DNA of 64,000 nucleotides, from NCBI GenBank assembly GCA_019925095.2, contig CM034411.1:15252001-15316000 (forward strand), given 5' to 3'. Position numbers and translations under genes: made by a program. Under the pieces are notes generated by a model. It made no database searches. It saw nothing but the letters and a program-made list of their open reading frames with translations, and was not told the origin of the DNA. Origin of the DNA: Dendrolimus kikuchii. Lineage: Eukaryota > Arthropoda > Insecta > Lepidoptera > Lasiocampidae. Of this stretch, positions 52,315 to 63,935 are shown piece by piece. Each line of letters opens with the position of its first letter. Positions within the stretch are counted from its first letter, which is position 1.

Positions 52315-52950
52315 GAGCCATAAAAATGGCACGAAATTTTGAAGGGCTTGCGTGGGGCCAACATGGGAAGGCCCCTTGACAAATTTAATCTAAATGTGGC
52401 GTGACACTGACCTGCGATTATCCCTGTCTACACCATATAAAATGCACCCAAGGACAAGCCCCGGTCAGTGTAGGACTATTGTGGGAAAGGAGAACAAAAA
52501 GTACCGGGCTATTGGGGTGAACTGCTGGGGTCTGGAAATATGGGGACTATGGCGTCTGCCCGTCGCAATATTCGGAGAACATGGAAAAATGGACAGACGG
52601 TGACTCACCACTCCCTGTATGGGTCCCTAAAATGCCAAGATTGACAAGGGGCAACATGGGTTTGAGCGGCTAAGGGGTGTCGAGAAGTGGGCTGCAGGTT
52701 CACCGATGCTACTTCCGACGTTATATCATTTATCACTTCCACCCCTGGAGCTTGAATCTTAGCTCTTGCAATCTCCACTCCGTGCCGGCTGGCTAAGGCA
52801 AGCACGGAGGCGGGGGCTTTTCCTTAGCCCCCATAGTCAGGTCCAAGGTGTCGCTACTGACCTAAGGCTTTGCCACAAAGCTCCCCTGCAGGTCCAGAAA
52901 GTCTCCCTACGGGTCCACAAAGCCCCCTTGCCGGTAATTATTATTATTAT
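52315..52950 (+). mobile_element. GC-rich retroelement-like segment with (ATT)n tail (unclassified)
   Basis: It is markedly richer in GC than its surroundings, with frames in both directions broken by stops, and ends in CCGGTAATTATTATTATTATT. A trinucleotide tail after GC-rich sequence suggests a LINE 3' end, but no diagnostic protein motif was recognised. Confidence 0.35.
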
Positions 52951-53371
52951 TTAACAAAATTGGGTTGTTTTAGTCTTACGCCAAAATAATGGGTTGCACT
53001 GAAAATCAGCGTTGTGTCGGAAACAATTCCGGCACAGTAATATGCTGATTGCAAACCTTGTTTGCTGAAAATGCGGCGTACAAATTCTCAAAATATGCTC
53101 TTTGTTTAAGGAATGTAATTACGTCGCTATTTCTTCAAACAAAATTTTACTTTCTTTCTTAAAAAAAAATTGCGTTGAAATGTATCCATAAACTCATTTA
53201 TTCATTCAAATTTTATTCATGCAAATGTCATTTTAATTTTTTTCTATGAATAACTTTTATCCTGTATGGTTGAAAAATCGGCTCTAAGTCAAAAATATTA
53301 ATATGGACCATAAAACACAAATTTTGTGTTTATTATTTATCTTTATTTGTGCAAATTTCAGGAGTTGTTGT
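52951..53371. other. no recognisable feature
   Basis: AT-rich spacer. Nothing supported. Confidence 0.45.
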
Positions 53372-53460
53372 ACATACATAAAGACATACATAACTTCACG
53401 CTAGTTACCTTGCGGGGTAGCCACGAACAACAGAGCGCCATTTAGGCTTATTCTTACAAC
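53372..53460 (-). mobile_element. family T LINE, extreme 3' end, decayed
   Basis: ACATAACTTCACGCTAGTTA to ATTTAGGCTTATTCTTACA. Confidence 0.6.
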
Positions 53461-53547
53461 ACAGGAGTTGTTGTAATGCTGAATAATTTGAGTGTTACAG
53501 TGGGTGATCTTAGCAACATTTTTTCTTTAAGATCTTAATAGAATAGT

Positions 53548-53700
53548 GCTCCAAGCATTAGCCGCCTGGAATGCAGAAGACCCAGGTTCGTTTCTCGGCA
53601 GGGTACCGAAATTTTGAAAACAATTCTTTATTATTTACTCTAGTCTGGGTGTCTGGAATCTTGCTCCTGGAGCCTAGAGCAAGATTCCAGCCACCCAGAC
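53548..53700 (+). mobile_element. tRNA-derived SINE (family G), diverged
   Basis: Head TAGCCGCCTGGAATGCAG, CCCAGGTTCGTTTCTCGG, then body TTATTATTTACTCTAGTCTGG and GTGTCTGGAATC. The last bases form a small hairpin with CTCCTGGAGCCTAGAGCAAG. Confidence 0.55.
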
Positions 53701-54694
53701 TAGACTAAAGACATTTTCGTCTATCCAGCGGAAACGATTAAAAGTAATTTATCGGGAGAAAAAATAAATTACGCACCAGGATATGAGCTAACTCTATGTC
53801 GAGTTTCATTTAAATCCGTTCAGTAGTTTTCACGTGATGCTCTAACAGACACAGACGAGACAGACAATCAGAAAGACAAAAATTAAAAAAAAAATAGTTT
53901 CAAAATCTGCTGGTCCAAATTAGCCGCCCTGATGTTTTTCACATTTTTAAACACATTGTACAAAGTAGAACAATTAAATATTTATTATGTATAATATACA
54001 TAGTAAGTACTAGGTTACGCACGCGAATTCGTTCACGCTTGACTTGAAATTCTCGTGGGCTTCCCGGGACACAAAATAGGATTTAAACAAGAATGTAAGC
54101 GTGTTAGTGAAAACTCTGTGGAAATAAGCTAATTTTTATCCACCCGAACAATTTCAAACCGCTCCTAGGAAAATTGCCGCGAGATTCTCGGGTAAAAAGT
54201 GTCACACGTTCTATCTATTACATAAAATTTGCTATCGTTCAGTGAAAAAATCGCATTGGTATTTAATTATTTTTTTCAATCTAGCCACTTGAATTAATTC
54301 CCAGAAAAATTCCCGCGGGATTCCCAGGATAAAAGTAGGGCAAATTTTAAGTCTAAGAATTAGCTGTCGATCAGTGAAAGCCGCGTCGAAATTGCCCCAA
54401 AAGTTTTTACGTGAATCTCGAACAAACCGATAAACGTACAAGAAATCTATAAAAAATTGCATCTCGTTCTCCATCGTTTATATAGTCTATTCCAGTTATT
54501 TTTTTTAATGGCTTCAATGTACAGACACGGCATGTTTAGAATTTTATATTATAAATAGATTTTTCAATAAAACTGGATACCTACAACTCTTCAAGTTCTT
54601 GGCGGGACAAAAACTCTTAAGTCTAAACAAACTGATGAACTGAACTTTTTTTTTAAATTATGGCTGCAACACTCTGTGACAATGATAACATTGA
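53701..54694. other. no gene recognised
   Basis: 53740-53900 has GAGCTAACTCTATGTCGAGTTTC and GTAGTTTTCACGTGATGC, wording usual in Helitron-like repeats. 54000-54480 holds repeated near-words (AATTCTCGTGGGCTTCCCGG, AAATTCCCGCGGGATTCCC, AAATTGCCGCGAGATTCTC) spaced about 120 bases apart, possibly a decayed tandem repeat. Confidence 0.4.
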
Positions 54695-55000
54695 AGTAAA
54701 CAAGAAGTTTTTGGGGGGAACTGAAAGGGGATGTTGTGCTGTGCAGTTTTATTTTCTAAAAATGTGTAAAATTAATCTAAAATTAACAATAGTTGTAGGA
54801 TATTGATAGTTTTTGAGTAGTGAACACATAGTATGTGTTTTTTTGAGAAATGTGAACTGTTTAGTCAAATGTGGCCTTTCGAGTTTTCATAAGAACTCCG
54901 TTGAATGGTGTGGATTGTAGCCTACAATACAACTGCGCCTGGCTTAAAGGCTTAGTTGCCAAGCCTTAAACATAAAAAAAATTAAGTAAACAAAAGTGAC
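54695..55000 (+). repeat. family W repeat
   Basis: Plus-orientation copy (GGATGTTGTGCTGTGCAGTT, CAATAGTTGTAGGATATTGA, CATAAGAACTCCGTTGAATG). It ends about 220 bases upstream of the galactosyltransferase start, so it may lie in that gene's promoter region. Confidence 0.6.
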
Positions 55001-55220
55001 ATTTGACAGTGAATTAGGTATTTAAGGTATTTTAAATTTAATTTCGAATGTTTTGGATTGTTTGTGTCCATGGTTATTCGTTATATTTCTCATTTTTTAT
55101 AGAAATTTATACATAGTTGTGCCATCTTCCTAAAAAACGGAATGAGACTAAAAGTAATATCGCTATTTTAAGTTAATCTCATACTGTAGTCAAAGCAAGA
55201 CCATTGCAGTGAAACTTAAT

Positions 55221-55926
55221 ATGTCTGTGCTACACAAGATTTTTATTGTTTTGTGCACTTTACTGTTAATACATAAATATTTTTATCATTCTAAGAACCT
55301 AGTCGTGCGCATTAAGGATCCTAAATTCAGTTTACTAGGACCGTTTAACACTACCAAATATGTGGTCGACGATATCTACGACCGGCTTATTGATCTGAAA
55401 GAGTTTTCATTCAAAATCAACCCACAGCCTTGTAAGAACTACCTAGCCGGTTTGTTATTAGTAGTAATAGTATCATCAAACCCAAATAACTATGCCAATC
55501 GTATGATAATCCGTAATACATGGGGCAGATCTGTAGATGCAGTGCAAGTTGTGTATTTAGTAGGTGAATCTAACAATAAGACTTTATCAGAGCAGATTAT
55601 AAATGAAAGTGCTATTTATGGAGATGTAGTACAAGGAGCATTTATTGATGCATATAAAAACATGACATATAAGCATGTGATGGGACTAAAATGGGTTTCA
55701 CACCATTGCCCTCAAGCAAAGTATGTTTTGAAGACTGATGATGATGTTGTCGTCAATTCAAATGCATTGTGGCAGTTTTTATCGAGAGAACTGTCACCAT
55801 GGGGTGCAAAAGGATTGATAACATGCCAGGTTTTAGAACATGCTCCGGTGCAGAGGGAAGCTAATTCAAAATGGAAGGTTACAGTTGAAGAGTTTCCATT
55901 GGCATTTTATCCTACATATTGCGCAG
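55221..55926 (+). CDS. beta-1,3-galactosyltransferase-like protein, exon 1
   Basis: Glycosyltransferase family 31 member, a type II Golgi enzyme expected to transfer a hexose (typically galactose from UDP-galactose) in beta-1,3 linkage to a glycan. The first ATG is at 55221; the upstream GTG in frame is not credible. Residues 6-22 form the single membrane anchor after a short cytosolic tail. Family motifs are MIIRNTWG (95-102), VYLVG (111-115) and KTDDDVVVN (171-179), whose Asp triplet is the DxD-type metal/UDP site. Sequons occur at N43, N128 and N147. The exon ends TTGCGCAG before GTTTGT. Joined with exon 2 the protein has 326 residues, normal for the family. Acceptor substrate and orthologue (brainiac-like or other B3GALT) cannot be decided here. 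Frame and splice sites are intact. Confidence 0.88.
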
Positions 55927-56644
55927 GTTTGTTTCGATTTTTGTATGTTTGTATTATTGCTTTACATGATGATCGATATTTATGAATATCCATATAAATA
56001 TCATGTGCAGTATGGCCGATGAGTTATGGCCCTTTTAAAGTTGGCACCAAGTGCTTGCACAGAACATACTTTAGGGTCAAAATTGTCTTAGCTAGAGACA
56101 TAACTAATATAAATAACAACCATTTATTCTATTAAATTTTATAATTGATTATTTTAAAAATAATTAATTAAAATAAATCTAGGTATAAAGGAAATTAATG
56201 AAATGAATTGATAATATGATGAAAACAAATTAAACTCATTTTTCATTGAGTTTTTAACACATAAACTATTACTTTTTAGCTTAGAAAAACAAAATTTATA
56301 TTAATTTTATTACTCTATATAGTATAATATAGAAAATAAATGTATTTATATTTCTTAATTATACTGAATTTGAATAATAATTGATTAAACAACACTATGT
56401 TGCACATCTCCTTTAATTGCTTCAGTAATAATCGGAACAAACCATGAGGTATTTTGTCTTAGCCACACATCAGCATTGGTTGTATCTCCGTCACTCTCTT
56501 GACTACAACATGAGTTTACATACATGAAAGTTCACAAAGCCTATGTTCAGACGGGCTATGTTTCAACGGCCATACTGTATAACATAACTGTTTTTTTTTT
56601 TTGGAAAATAGTTATTAAATTTTTAATATATTATATTTTTTTTA

Positions 56645-56745
56645 TAGAGTCACTGGCAAGTGGCAGACAGCCCAGCTCATGAATAATGGTTACCATTGTC
56701 TATACAAATTTGCAACACTAGGGGCGAAGCCAATGCATTGCCAGT
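56645..56745 (-). mobile_element. family S fragment in the intron
   Basis: GAGTCACTGGCAAGTGGCAG, AATGGTTACCATTGTCTATA and TTGCAACACTAGGGGCG: reverse tail part, strongly diverged. Confidence 0.5.
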
Positions 56746-57525
56746 CTTTTGTATGGGATAGGTTGAGATAGAGGGATCAGTCATGAGGAATCAAATAGAA
56801 AGGATAGAATAGGGGGAGAGGGAAATGTGCCAGAGAAACTCTCACTTATCACACAGTGTGCCACAATTGAATATGTTTTTGTGTATATGAATGTAAGAGT
56901 ATTGTAAAATAAATTTAAAAAACAACTGAATAGGTGTGAGATCAGTTGAATGGGGTGCATAGAATATTTTATTTATTTATTTGTCTATAATAATAATTTT
57001 ACATCATGAAATAGTAGTAAGGCACCACTTAAACCTATAAGGTTAGTGTGTGATGCAACACACCATTTACAGTAAAACTTATTCTATATAGATACAAGAT
57101 TTGTAAACAAAGATTGTATTATGTTCTCTATCATTCCTATAGTGAATATGTAAATACATATATGTACACATACTCACACATATATACACATACATACATA
57201 TATACATATACTTAATCACATTTTATATGCAGATAACATATACGCAGTCATGAACACTCATACACACAGGCTGTCATTGCAATTTTTCTAGATAATAGTT
57301 TTTACTTTCTGTTTTATATTTTTAGAATTTAAAGATTCCCTGTATATATAACAGTGTGAAACATGATTAGCTCAAGTCTAACAGTTTCGTGACGATATTC
57401 TGTGTTTGAGTAGTATCACACAAATCAGCCTGGCCCTAAAGGCTGTAATGAAGAGAATGTTTCGAGCATGGCTTTACCAGATTTTACTAATGCTAATATA
57501 CTGTTTACAAATAAACTATTCTTTA
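56746..57525. other. intron sequence, simple-sequence rich
   Basis: Includes a CA/TA-rich stretch (57160-57215, ATACACATACATACATATAT). No exon is supported. Confidence 0.5.
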
Positions 57526-57529
57526 TCCA

Positions 57530-57760
57530 TGCAGGAACAGAGAAAGATTACAGTTTCCTGCGTTAGGGCTGCTTTTTGTAAGAGGTGACAAAACAATCCA
57601 ATGCCAGGTGGTAGGGCATTCTGGCATTAGCAGCCAGGTTCCAGTCTATGTTTAGAGAGCTGCAGCACATGCCTAGCACCTTTGGTATTGCAAATGTCCA
57701 TAGGCCATGGTAACCACTTTCCACCAGGTGGGTCGTTTGTTGAACTTATGCAATAAAAAA
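57530..57760 (+). mobile_element. family S element in the intron, internally deleted
   Basis: CAGGAACAGAGAAAGATTAC, CCAGGTGGTAGGGCATT, then CAGGTTCCAGTCTATG, GCAAATGTCCATAGGCCATG and CAATAAAAAAA. The TCTAGAGTATGCCGCC middle is missing. Confidence 0.7.
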
Positions 57761-57829
57761 AACTGATTTAATGGTTTAAATCATGAATGGTGCTTAATGA
57801 TTAGTAAATAAGTCTTCTTTAATTTCCAG

Positions 57830-58104
57830 GCTGGGCTATCCTATACTCCCAAGATGTAGTATCTCGATTGCTAAAAGAAGCCCAGCTTACACCCTATTTC
57901 TGGATTGATGATGTCCACATAACAGGAGTAATCGCCCAAAAGATTGGTGTAGCAAGAACACCACTGTCTAGTTTAGTTTTAACTCAGATAAGAGCTGGTT
58001 TATTAAAGAACTTGGGCCCTCAGTATGCTGGTCAATTTGTGTTTGGACCACCAGATCTATCAGTTGACAAGATAAGTCAGTTATGGAAAGCTATTCCTGA
58101 ATAA
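57830..58104 (+). CDS. beta-1,3-galactosyltransferase-like protein, exon 2
   Basis: Begins after TTTCCAG at 57829. The split codon G|GC restores the YCAGWAILYSQDVV segment, the usual YC-x-G-x-x-Y motif of the family. Further on, FWIDDVHITGVIAQKIGV matches the conserved E/D-D-V-x-x-G element that lies in the active site. It ends EAIPE-type sequence and TAA at 58102. The 1.9-kb intron holds two family S insertions. Confidence 0.88.
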
Positions 58105-58179
58105 GACTTTGTTTTTTTTTTTTGTTGAGTAACATTTCTTTATTCAAGTTTACTGCTGAATATAACAGATGAGACTTCT

Positions 58180-58185
58180 AATAAA
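58180..58185 (+). terminator. AATAAA poly(A) signal
   Basis: AATAAA 76 bases after the galactosyltransferase stop codon, a plausible 3' processing signal. Confidence 0.5.
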
Positions 58186-58257
58186 ACCTAAAATTCCACA
58201 AATTAAAAAATCTCTTTCAGATTTAAATATTGGTAAGACATTGAAACTAAAATATAT

Positions 58258-58535
58258 TATGTAGCAGATAACTGCCAACGGGGAGCGTGCCCAGAAGGCT
58301 GGCTGCATTGCCACGCTGTATGGCAATACTTATTTGTTGTGCAAAATATGAGCCAGCCTTCTGATCATGGGTAGTGTCAGAGTTTCTTACATATGTCTTT
58401 AAAGAAACTCTTTGCCGACAGACCCCACGGGCCTTATGTTTCAACCCCAAACGGCACAAATATGTAACCCCTTCCTAAGACTCCATATTTGCGCCGCTTG
58501 ATGTCCTCAGCAGAAGCGGCAGCATTGCCAGCCCC
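58258..58535 (-). mobile_element. family K retroelement fragment
   Basis: The minus strand carries AQQISIAIQRGNAASLLGTL and, further up, a KRRKY-like segment (TCAAGCGGCGCAAATATGG). Frameshifts are present. It lies just after the galactosyltransferase gene. Confidence 0.6.
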
Positions 58536-58916
58536 TTTTATTTATTTATTAAATGTGATCTAGAGAGAAAAATGTAGCACTAGCATTGCTAGATAAGCAT
58601 GTTTTTCAGTGATAGAAAGTGTTTCTAAGTTTTGAACTTTGTATTGCAAAATTTCAACATAACTTAAAAGAATACTTTCAAAGAAAATTGGTTTGGACTA
58701 GATTTGTTGATTTTCTTTATAGGATTGAAGTTTTCTTTAATTATTTTTTTTAGAATTCTATAGCCAAATGAGAAAAAGCATAAAGTTGTAGTTCGTTACT
58801 AGGATATGAATAAAAGGGTCATTAAAAATCAAATATGTTAAAAATGAACTTTCCTATAAGTCATTATCTAATTATGAATGTAGTAAACAGAAGTGATCCT
58901 GAAACCATTTATTCAA

Positions 58917-59255
58917 ACTAGTGGTCGCCCAATGGTCGAAATTCGACGATAACTAATTTAAATTATAAGTTTGAACATTATTAAGTTTCTGTTTTCAAAG
59001 ACTACTTCTATAATCACAGATTTCGCCAAGGCTATACTGTTAATTTGACTTTAACAATAAACAAAAGAGTATATATGCGTGTGTGTCAAATACATGGTAG
59101 TGTGTGTAATGTTTTTTTTTATTGATTTAATGTATTTTTATGCATAATTTAAAAAAAATAGCATTCTGCACTCTATATAAACTGTAAGTGTGCGAAATTT
59201 CATACTCCGTCCGCGCAATTTTCGCAAAAAGGGGTACAAAGTTTTTGCTTCACAT
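58917..59255 (-). mobile_element. Helitron-like element, copy of 10386 without the insert
   Basis: Starts CTAGTGGTCGCCCAATGGTC, contains ATTTCGCCAAGGCTATACTG and ends near GGGGTACAAAGTTTTTGC. It shows the empty site for the insert at 10608-10895. Confidence 0.6.
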
Positions 59256-60787
59256 ATTAAATAATAAAAATAAAGAAGTTACAGTTTTCAGTTATCACTA
59301 TTATTTATTTATTTTTTGTACTATTAAAAGATTACAAAACATTATTATTATTATCATCTAATAACTGCAAAACATTTATTTATATCATACTCTTATAATA
59401 ACTATTTAAGAATGTATTTTAATTCTAGACTGTTTTGGCTGTAATATAGTAATATGAACTTACATTGATTTAAAAAAAAGTGAACATATGTATGTAAATA
59501 CATGTAAGCTCTTAATCCCTACATAACTAGATGACGCCAAGCGTCAGTCTTCTCTTATTAACATTTTTATTTAAAACAAAGGTCTTGTTTTCAATCCTTA
59601 AAATAATTCTTAAATATAATGTGAGAAAACGTATATATGTTTGTTTGACTATGTCGCCACTCGCTATTTAGTCTTGAGGAAATTTTCATCATGTTTTTTA
59701 CTGAGCTATTGTCATTTCCAGTTTTTTTACATTCCATATGCTATAGATTTTAAATTTAATTAGTTGTAAACTATATTTTCCGAATAAAATATGTACAGGT
59801 GAATTTTTCAAGTGGGCCTTCAGGTCCCAATCTTAAGCTATGTGAAATAGCAAGAAAGAAAGAAAGAAACTTTATTTTCTCACACAACAATTTACAAGTA
59901 ATATATGTGATATTATTTAACTGATAAATTCTGATGATTATTAATGTGTCCTTATTTAATTAATGCTTTGCTTGACATTTAATATTATTATTTAATTTAT
60001 TTAATTATTATTGTAAATTTAGTTTTAATTATAAGATCTGAACATTGCAGGCCTAATAAGGCATAATGTATTGAGACAATTTCTACAAAAGAATAAAACA
60101 CCTATGTATACAAACATTTCTAGTAATAAATTATTATTCTATTCTATTCTCGGGTACTTTAGGATTTGGCTCTGAAAGCCCGTTTGGAAAATTCACCTAT
60201 ATATACTTACTGACCGATAAAATGCTTGTATGTATTTTTGGTAAACAATTAAAATAGATCTTACATTATCTTATAAAAAAAAAATTTTTTGTTTTATTGC
60301 AGGCTTCTCTACTATTGGTCAGGGCAGAGTTTTCATTTCTTTTATTTTTATCTATTTTGTTTGTGGTTTCTCAAAAAAATTTACATGTTGCTACTACTTA
60401 CATATTTGTTACAAGGATAAATAAATTTTGCGCAGATGGGTTGGGTAAATGGATGGCTGGAAGGGTGGTGAGATTGTGGTTGGATGAGTGACTGGATTGA
60501 ATACTAGAATGGGTGGTTGATTGGAAATGGGAGCGAATGGAAGGAGATGTAATGAGAAATGGAAGTTGGTCTTATTAACATTAACTACCACTCAGAGTCG
60601 TATGTCTAATATGTATTATCGTTACTTAGTAAGCATGGATACTAAGTAATGATAATCACCAAGTTAAAAACCTTAGAGGAATTATTACATAGAGAGAGCA
60701 TATAACGTGTCATCGATGACGTCACCCGAAGCCGGTTTGGAGCAAATATTAGGGAGTTCAGATTTAAAATTGCTTTCTCATTAATAC
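59256..60787. other. intergenic sequence, retroelement tails only
   Basis: 59850-60150 contains AAGAAAGAAAGAAACTTTATT and a second tail TTATTATTCTATTCTATTCT, both LINE/SINE-like ends. 60430-60590 is a purine-rich patch of GGATGG/GATTGG words. No gene. Confidence 0.45.
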
Positions 60788-61022
60788 AAGCGCGTCCCAG
60801 TCCTGACAGCGCCCAAAATGATCCGTTAGCCGTTCCACAAGGCGACCGCGGTCGTTGTGGTCGTGGCGAAAACGACGCTAATGACGTCATCATTTTCAAT
60901 CTCACAACGCTCACAACGACCCATGTCAAGAGGTTTACGACTGTAACGCCGGCAAGCAAGTGTAACGAGAAATATCACGGTCGTGAACGTGGTCGTCGGG
61001 AGTCCCTAATGGAACGTAGCCT
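60788..61022. mobile_element. family M MITE, shortened
   Basis: CCCAAAATGATCCGTTAGCC, GGTCGTTGTGGTCGTGGCG and AGTCCCTAATGGAACGTAGCC match 34425-34690, with about 30 bases deleted in the middle. Confidence 0.6.
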
Positions 61023-61737
61023 ACATAATATACGTGTAAATACAGGCCATCTTAAGACGAAGTAACAATAATAACCTATCCTTTTCTATCGCATGATACC
61101 TTCGTAACTGTAAAGAGTGTAGCATGTTGTACGAATTTGAATGTTAAATCTATGATATATTATTTGATCTGAGTAAAATAACGTAACACGTGATACGCTG
61201 TAAACACAGTTGGCGCCACCACTCCGTTTTTACTTTTAAGGAAGATCTCAATGAAAACTTTTAATATGACTATGTTTTACATATTTTTTTTAAATTTAAA
61301 TTGGTCATGAATGAAAGTTCTAATTAGCGCCTGTTTAATTTCGACGTTGACTGATTTTTCTATTATAAATTTTAATTGTTTTTAAAATGTATTGATTGAT
61401 TGATTCTCTGAGTGTGACGGTATGAAATATATTGTTCTTTTAAGATGTCATTTTGCAATAATATTGTATAATGTTAAAATGTCGTGTTGTATATTCTGTC
61501 TTATATATTAAATTTATCACAGGAATTATATGCCTACATCAGGCATTCCCAATCTTTTCTACGTTAAGCGTCTCCTTTAATTATTAGAATCATATATACA
61601 CGCCCCTTTGTAATTTTTTCAAGTATGGCCAAAAATAGAATGTCCAATTAAATTGAGACCTTTAATCTCCTTACACATCCCTTGGGAGGCTCACTTCATA
61701 GGATGGGAAGTCCTGATATAAACAAATATATAATTAT
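61023..61737. other. no recognisable feature
   Basis: AT-rich intergenic sequence downstream of the transporter gene. Nothing supported. Confidence 0.45.
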
Positions 61738-62393
61738 TAGGGATGGGCTAAAATTATTTTTACATTCCGTTTGACCGAATTTCGGCATTCGGCTAAAATT
61801 CGGTTTAAATGCCGAACATTCGGTGCAAGGAAAAAGTGAAATACCTACTTGCACTATTTTGACTGAAGTTAATAGAAATCATATCTATCATAACCGTAAT
61901 ATAAAAATTTGCATCTATATACTCATGGTCATTTATTTATAGTTAGGAACATGTAAATCTTAACGTGCAATGTGATAATAAATAAATAAAATTAGTTCTT
62001 GATTGAGTCTTTGCCTAATTAAATAAACATCAAATTAAAACAAAAAGAAAATAAACTTATTATTTCTCTAAGAAACATCAGTAAGTAGTGTGCAACTGCT
62101 TAATTATATGATTATATTAAATACATGCGTAACTTGAATTTTAAAAAGACATTTTTTTTCAATCAAAGGTCTAAAAATCTATTCTTTTATCCACCTACTC
62201 ATACTTAAAATTTACTAAAGGCAGGTTATGGTGTAAAAAAGCCAAAAATTCGGTGTTATCAAGTTGACGTTGTCAACAGGTCACGATGTGTTGCTCTTGA
62301 GAAAGCGTGAAGAAATCATACCGAATTTTTTGTTTTAACCGAATGTTCGGCTGAAGTTCGTATTCGGTACAAACCACATTCGGCCCATCCCTA
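61738..62393. mobile_element. non-autonomous hAT element, second copy
   Basis: Ends TAGGGATGGGC and GCCCATCCCTA with a perfect 8-bp target duplication ATAATTAT (61730-61737 and 62394-62401). The interior matches 50951-51626 with indels. It ends only 24 bases from the transporter stop codon, so it may supply part of that 3' UTR. Confidence 0.88.
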
Positions 62394-62417
62394 ATAATTA
62401 TTTACATATAATTTATT

Positions 62418-63751
62418 TCACTTGCCTAAAACTACGTCTTGATTATTAATTAATGTCATTTGCACCTCGGGCTCTGCGCTCTTTTTACCTTTAAAACTAT
62501 CTTCTATATCTTGTAAAGTCCTGTCTTTAGTTTCAGGCAGCAAAACGTATATAACACTAAGGAACACTATTAAAGTGGCTGAGTATACTAAGTAAGCACC
62601 TTCGACACCAACTGAAGAATATAGATGCGGTGCTGTTTTCATGGAAACAACAAAAGCGGGAGTTAAAAACGAAGTAGATAGAGTAGAACCTAAACTTCTA
62701 TAAGCTAATGGGAAAACTTCGCCGCAAATCACCCAATTTAAAGGCACTAATCCTAAACAAAACGTTAAAGTATATAAAACCATCAATGTCATAGGGATTA
62801 TATCTAGACACCATCCAGATGTAAATACACCAGCCTTTCTCAAATATATAAAAACTGATATACTAGACATAAAGAGCACAGTCATAACTCCACTTGTGAA
62901 TAATATTGTTCTTCGTTTGCATGCTTTTAATAAGAATATAGCTAAGAAAGCACACACAGTTCTTAATAGATCTATTACAGTGAATTGCCAAGCTACGTCT
63001 TTTGCTTCTTTCTTGTCTAACACAGCTTCTAAAATAGTATTCCCGTATGCAGCGAACATATGAGCGCCTCCAAATTCAAACACAATCAACATACTTATAA
63101 CAATGATAGCTGGTTTATAAAATTCTTTCTTTTTGAATATTTTAAGAACGTCTTTGATAGAATCAACTATATGTCTGAAAACGCCTTTTCTACCACTTCT
63201 AATAGCTTCGTTTTTCTTATCTTCTAGTAGTTCTTCTTTATGAGCGTTTATCATAGCATTGAGCTCATTCCTCTGAGACACGCCATCGCCTCTTACCCAT
63301 CTAAAAGCTTTCATTGCTTCATCATATTTGCCTTTAGACACTAACCAACTTGGTGATTCGGGTGACAGAGAAATTATCGCCATCGATATAAGAGGGAATA
63401 AAGAACATACCGTTGCAGTAGTTTTCCATGTTAAATGGGCTCCAAATAAATGAGATAAGAAAATACCAAGGCCTAAAGATATAGCGAAAGTGCCCAGAAA
63501 GGCACCACGGTATTTAGGGTCTGTGTATTCAGCAACAAGTATAGCAGCTAAAGGTGTTCTTAGTCCTAAAGCAAGACCGTGAAGAAGTCTTGCGACGATG
63601 AAGAGGGGTACAGATTTGCCAAGGACGAAGACTATCCAGCCGATGAGAGCTGGTATTGTGGTGATTAGGTGAGCACGCTGTCTGCCGAAGCGGGTCATGA
63701 ATATCGGTGACATAAAGTTACCAACTATTCCCATGACACCGACTACGGATG
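62418..63751 (-). CDS. sugar transporter (Tret1-like, MFS), 3' exon
   Basis: A large terminal exon follows the acceptor CTTTTCCAG (63752-63760 reversed) and runs 444 codons to TGA (62418-62420). It lacks the start and roughly the first membrane helix or two, which must lie to the right. Family marks: GRQR after an early helix (MFS loop 2-3), RLLHGLALGLRTPLAAILVA, PESPSWLVSKGKYDEA (the PESPR-x-L motif with Ser for Arg), a charged central loop (about 165-200) and PETKDRTLQDIEDSF (the PETKG-R-T-L motif) near the C-terminus. About ten membrane spans remain. This suits an insect facilitated trehalose/sugar transporter in the plasma membrane; the actual sugar is inference. The frame is intact. Confidence 0.88.
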
Positions 63752-63894
63752 CTGGAAAAGGAAAGAAGATGATTTGTTAAATCCTACCACAATTATGAGT
63801 GCAAAAGTATGGATGAATGTTTCTTGTTTGATTACGCCAGAAAAGCTGAACGGATCTGGATACAATTTGGCACAGATATAGATTACAGACGGTC

Positions 63895-63935
63895 TTTATG
63901 GTTGAGCGGGCTTAACCTTTGCTCGTATACCCGTA
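63895..63935 (+). repeat. tRNA-like SINE head scrap
   Basis: TTTATGGTTGAGCGGGCTTAACCTTTGC matches the A-box end of family G. The remainder up to the right edge (GGCGCAGGACGTAACACCC, CCCTAACCCTAACC) is not recognised. Confidence 0.4.

Noticed and set aside
55209..55220. GTG four codons upstream of the galactosyltransferase ATG as start
   Set aside because: Animal mRNAs rarely start at GTG, and the ATG at 55221 gives a normal type II membrane protein.
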